The notes under the pieces are model-generated. The model had not been told where the DNA came from. It did no database searches and saw only the letters and a list, made by a program, of their open reading frames with translations. A stretch of 64,000 nucleotides of DNA from Tachypleus tridentatus (taxonomy: Eukaryota; Arthropoda; Merostomata; Xiphosura; Limulidae): the NCBI RefSeq assembly GCF_004210375.1, contig NC_134833.1, positions 21,693,396 through 21,757,395 on the forward strand, given 5' to 3'. The translations under genes were made by a program, and so were the position numbers. Of the stretch, positions 63,667-64,000 are shown piece by piece. Position 1 is the stretch's first letter. Each line of letters starts with the position of its first letter.

Positions 63667-63938
63667 GCGCAGCATGGCCAGATGGTTAAGGCACGTGACT
63701 CGTACTGTGAGGATCGCGGGTTCGAATCCTCATCCCACTAAACATGCTCGCCCTTTCAGCCGTGGAGGCATTATAACGTGGTGGTCAATCCCATTATTCG
63801 TTGGTATAAGAGTAGCCTAAGGGTTGGCGGTGGGTGGTGATGACTAGCTGCCTTCCTTCTAGTCTTACACTGCTAAATTAGGGACGGCTAGCACAGATAG
63901 CCGTCGTGTAACTTTGTGCGAAATTCCAAAACAAACAA
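63667..63938 (+). repeat. tRNA-derived SINE (family A), with a second partial copy
   Basis: AGCATGGCCAGATGGTTAAG A box, GATCGCGGGTTCGAATCCTC B box, full body and CAAAACAAAC tail. At 63943-63992 a second fragment (CTATTCGTTGGTAAAAGTGT) from the SINE body follows and runs to the window end. Confidence 0.92.
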
Positions 63939-64000
63939 ATCCTCTATTCGTTGGTAAAAGTGTAATCTAAGAATTGACGGAGGATGGTGGAACCGGATGA

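Overview
The window is 64 kb of an intron- and repeat-rich eukaryotic (arthropod) genome: AT-rich, with one 500-N assembly gap (1970-2469), no operons and no long intact genes in one piece. A roughly 270-bp tRNA-derived SINE occurs more than 20 times on both strands. SINEs of this type, together with tandem haemolymph-type serine proteases, suggest a chelicerate and most likely a horseshoe crab. That assignment is inference; no sequence here proves the species.

The cellular genes I can support are two related trypsin-fold (S1) serine proteases, both on the + strand. Protease 1 (3782-12634) is seen as its last three coding exons. Its N-terminal and His57 exons are missing, either upstream of the window or in the gap. 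Protease 2 (42102-56768) can be read end to end as seven exons with consistent phases (1140 nt, 379 residues). It has a signal peptide, a six-cysteine Stubble-like disulfide-knot domain, a linker, an Arg-Ile activation site, and a complete His-Asp-Ser catalytic domain. The last two exons have identical lengths (158 and 156 nt) and phases in both genes, so they are tandem paralogs. Both carry Ala where S1 proteases normally have Trp215.

Layout. 1-2000: frameshifted Tc1-like transposon, then the gap. 2.5-12.6 kb: protease 1 with SINEs and a 56-bp minisatellite in its introns. 12.6-25 kb: non-coding, with a 53-bp/31-bp satellite (14.2-17.2 kb), a 41-bp satellite (23.4-24.3 kb) and SINEs. 25.4-27.3 kb: broken Gypsy retrotransposon on the - strand whose reverse transcriptase has been swollen by an in-frame 42-bp tandem repeat. 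27.3-31.8 kb: decayed L1/Tx1-like LINE. 32-41.5 kb: SINEs, small tandem repeats, a Tc1/mariner-type deletion derivative and a 5'-truncated Jockey-like LINE. 41.6-56.8 kb: protease 2. 58.1-60.5 kb: a 51-bp satellite. 60.5-64 kb: SINEs and unassigned DNA.

The protease 2 locus holds the most unusual structure. Its start codon lies in one arm of a large inverted repeat whose other arm is in intron 3. Intron 2 contains a mariner deletion derivative next to decayed copies of the activation-site exon, and a TATA-led candidate alternative signal-peptide exon. Intron 6 was enlarged by a tandem duplication whose junction is a chimeric SINE. Proteases of this kind are normally secreted zymogens in clotting, melanisation or matrix cascades; the target here cannot be read from sequence.
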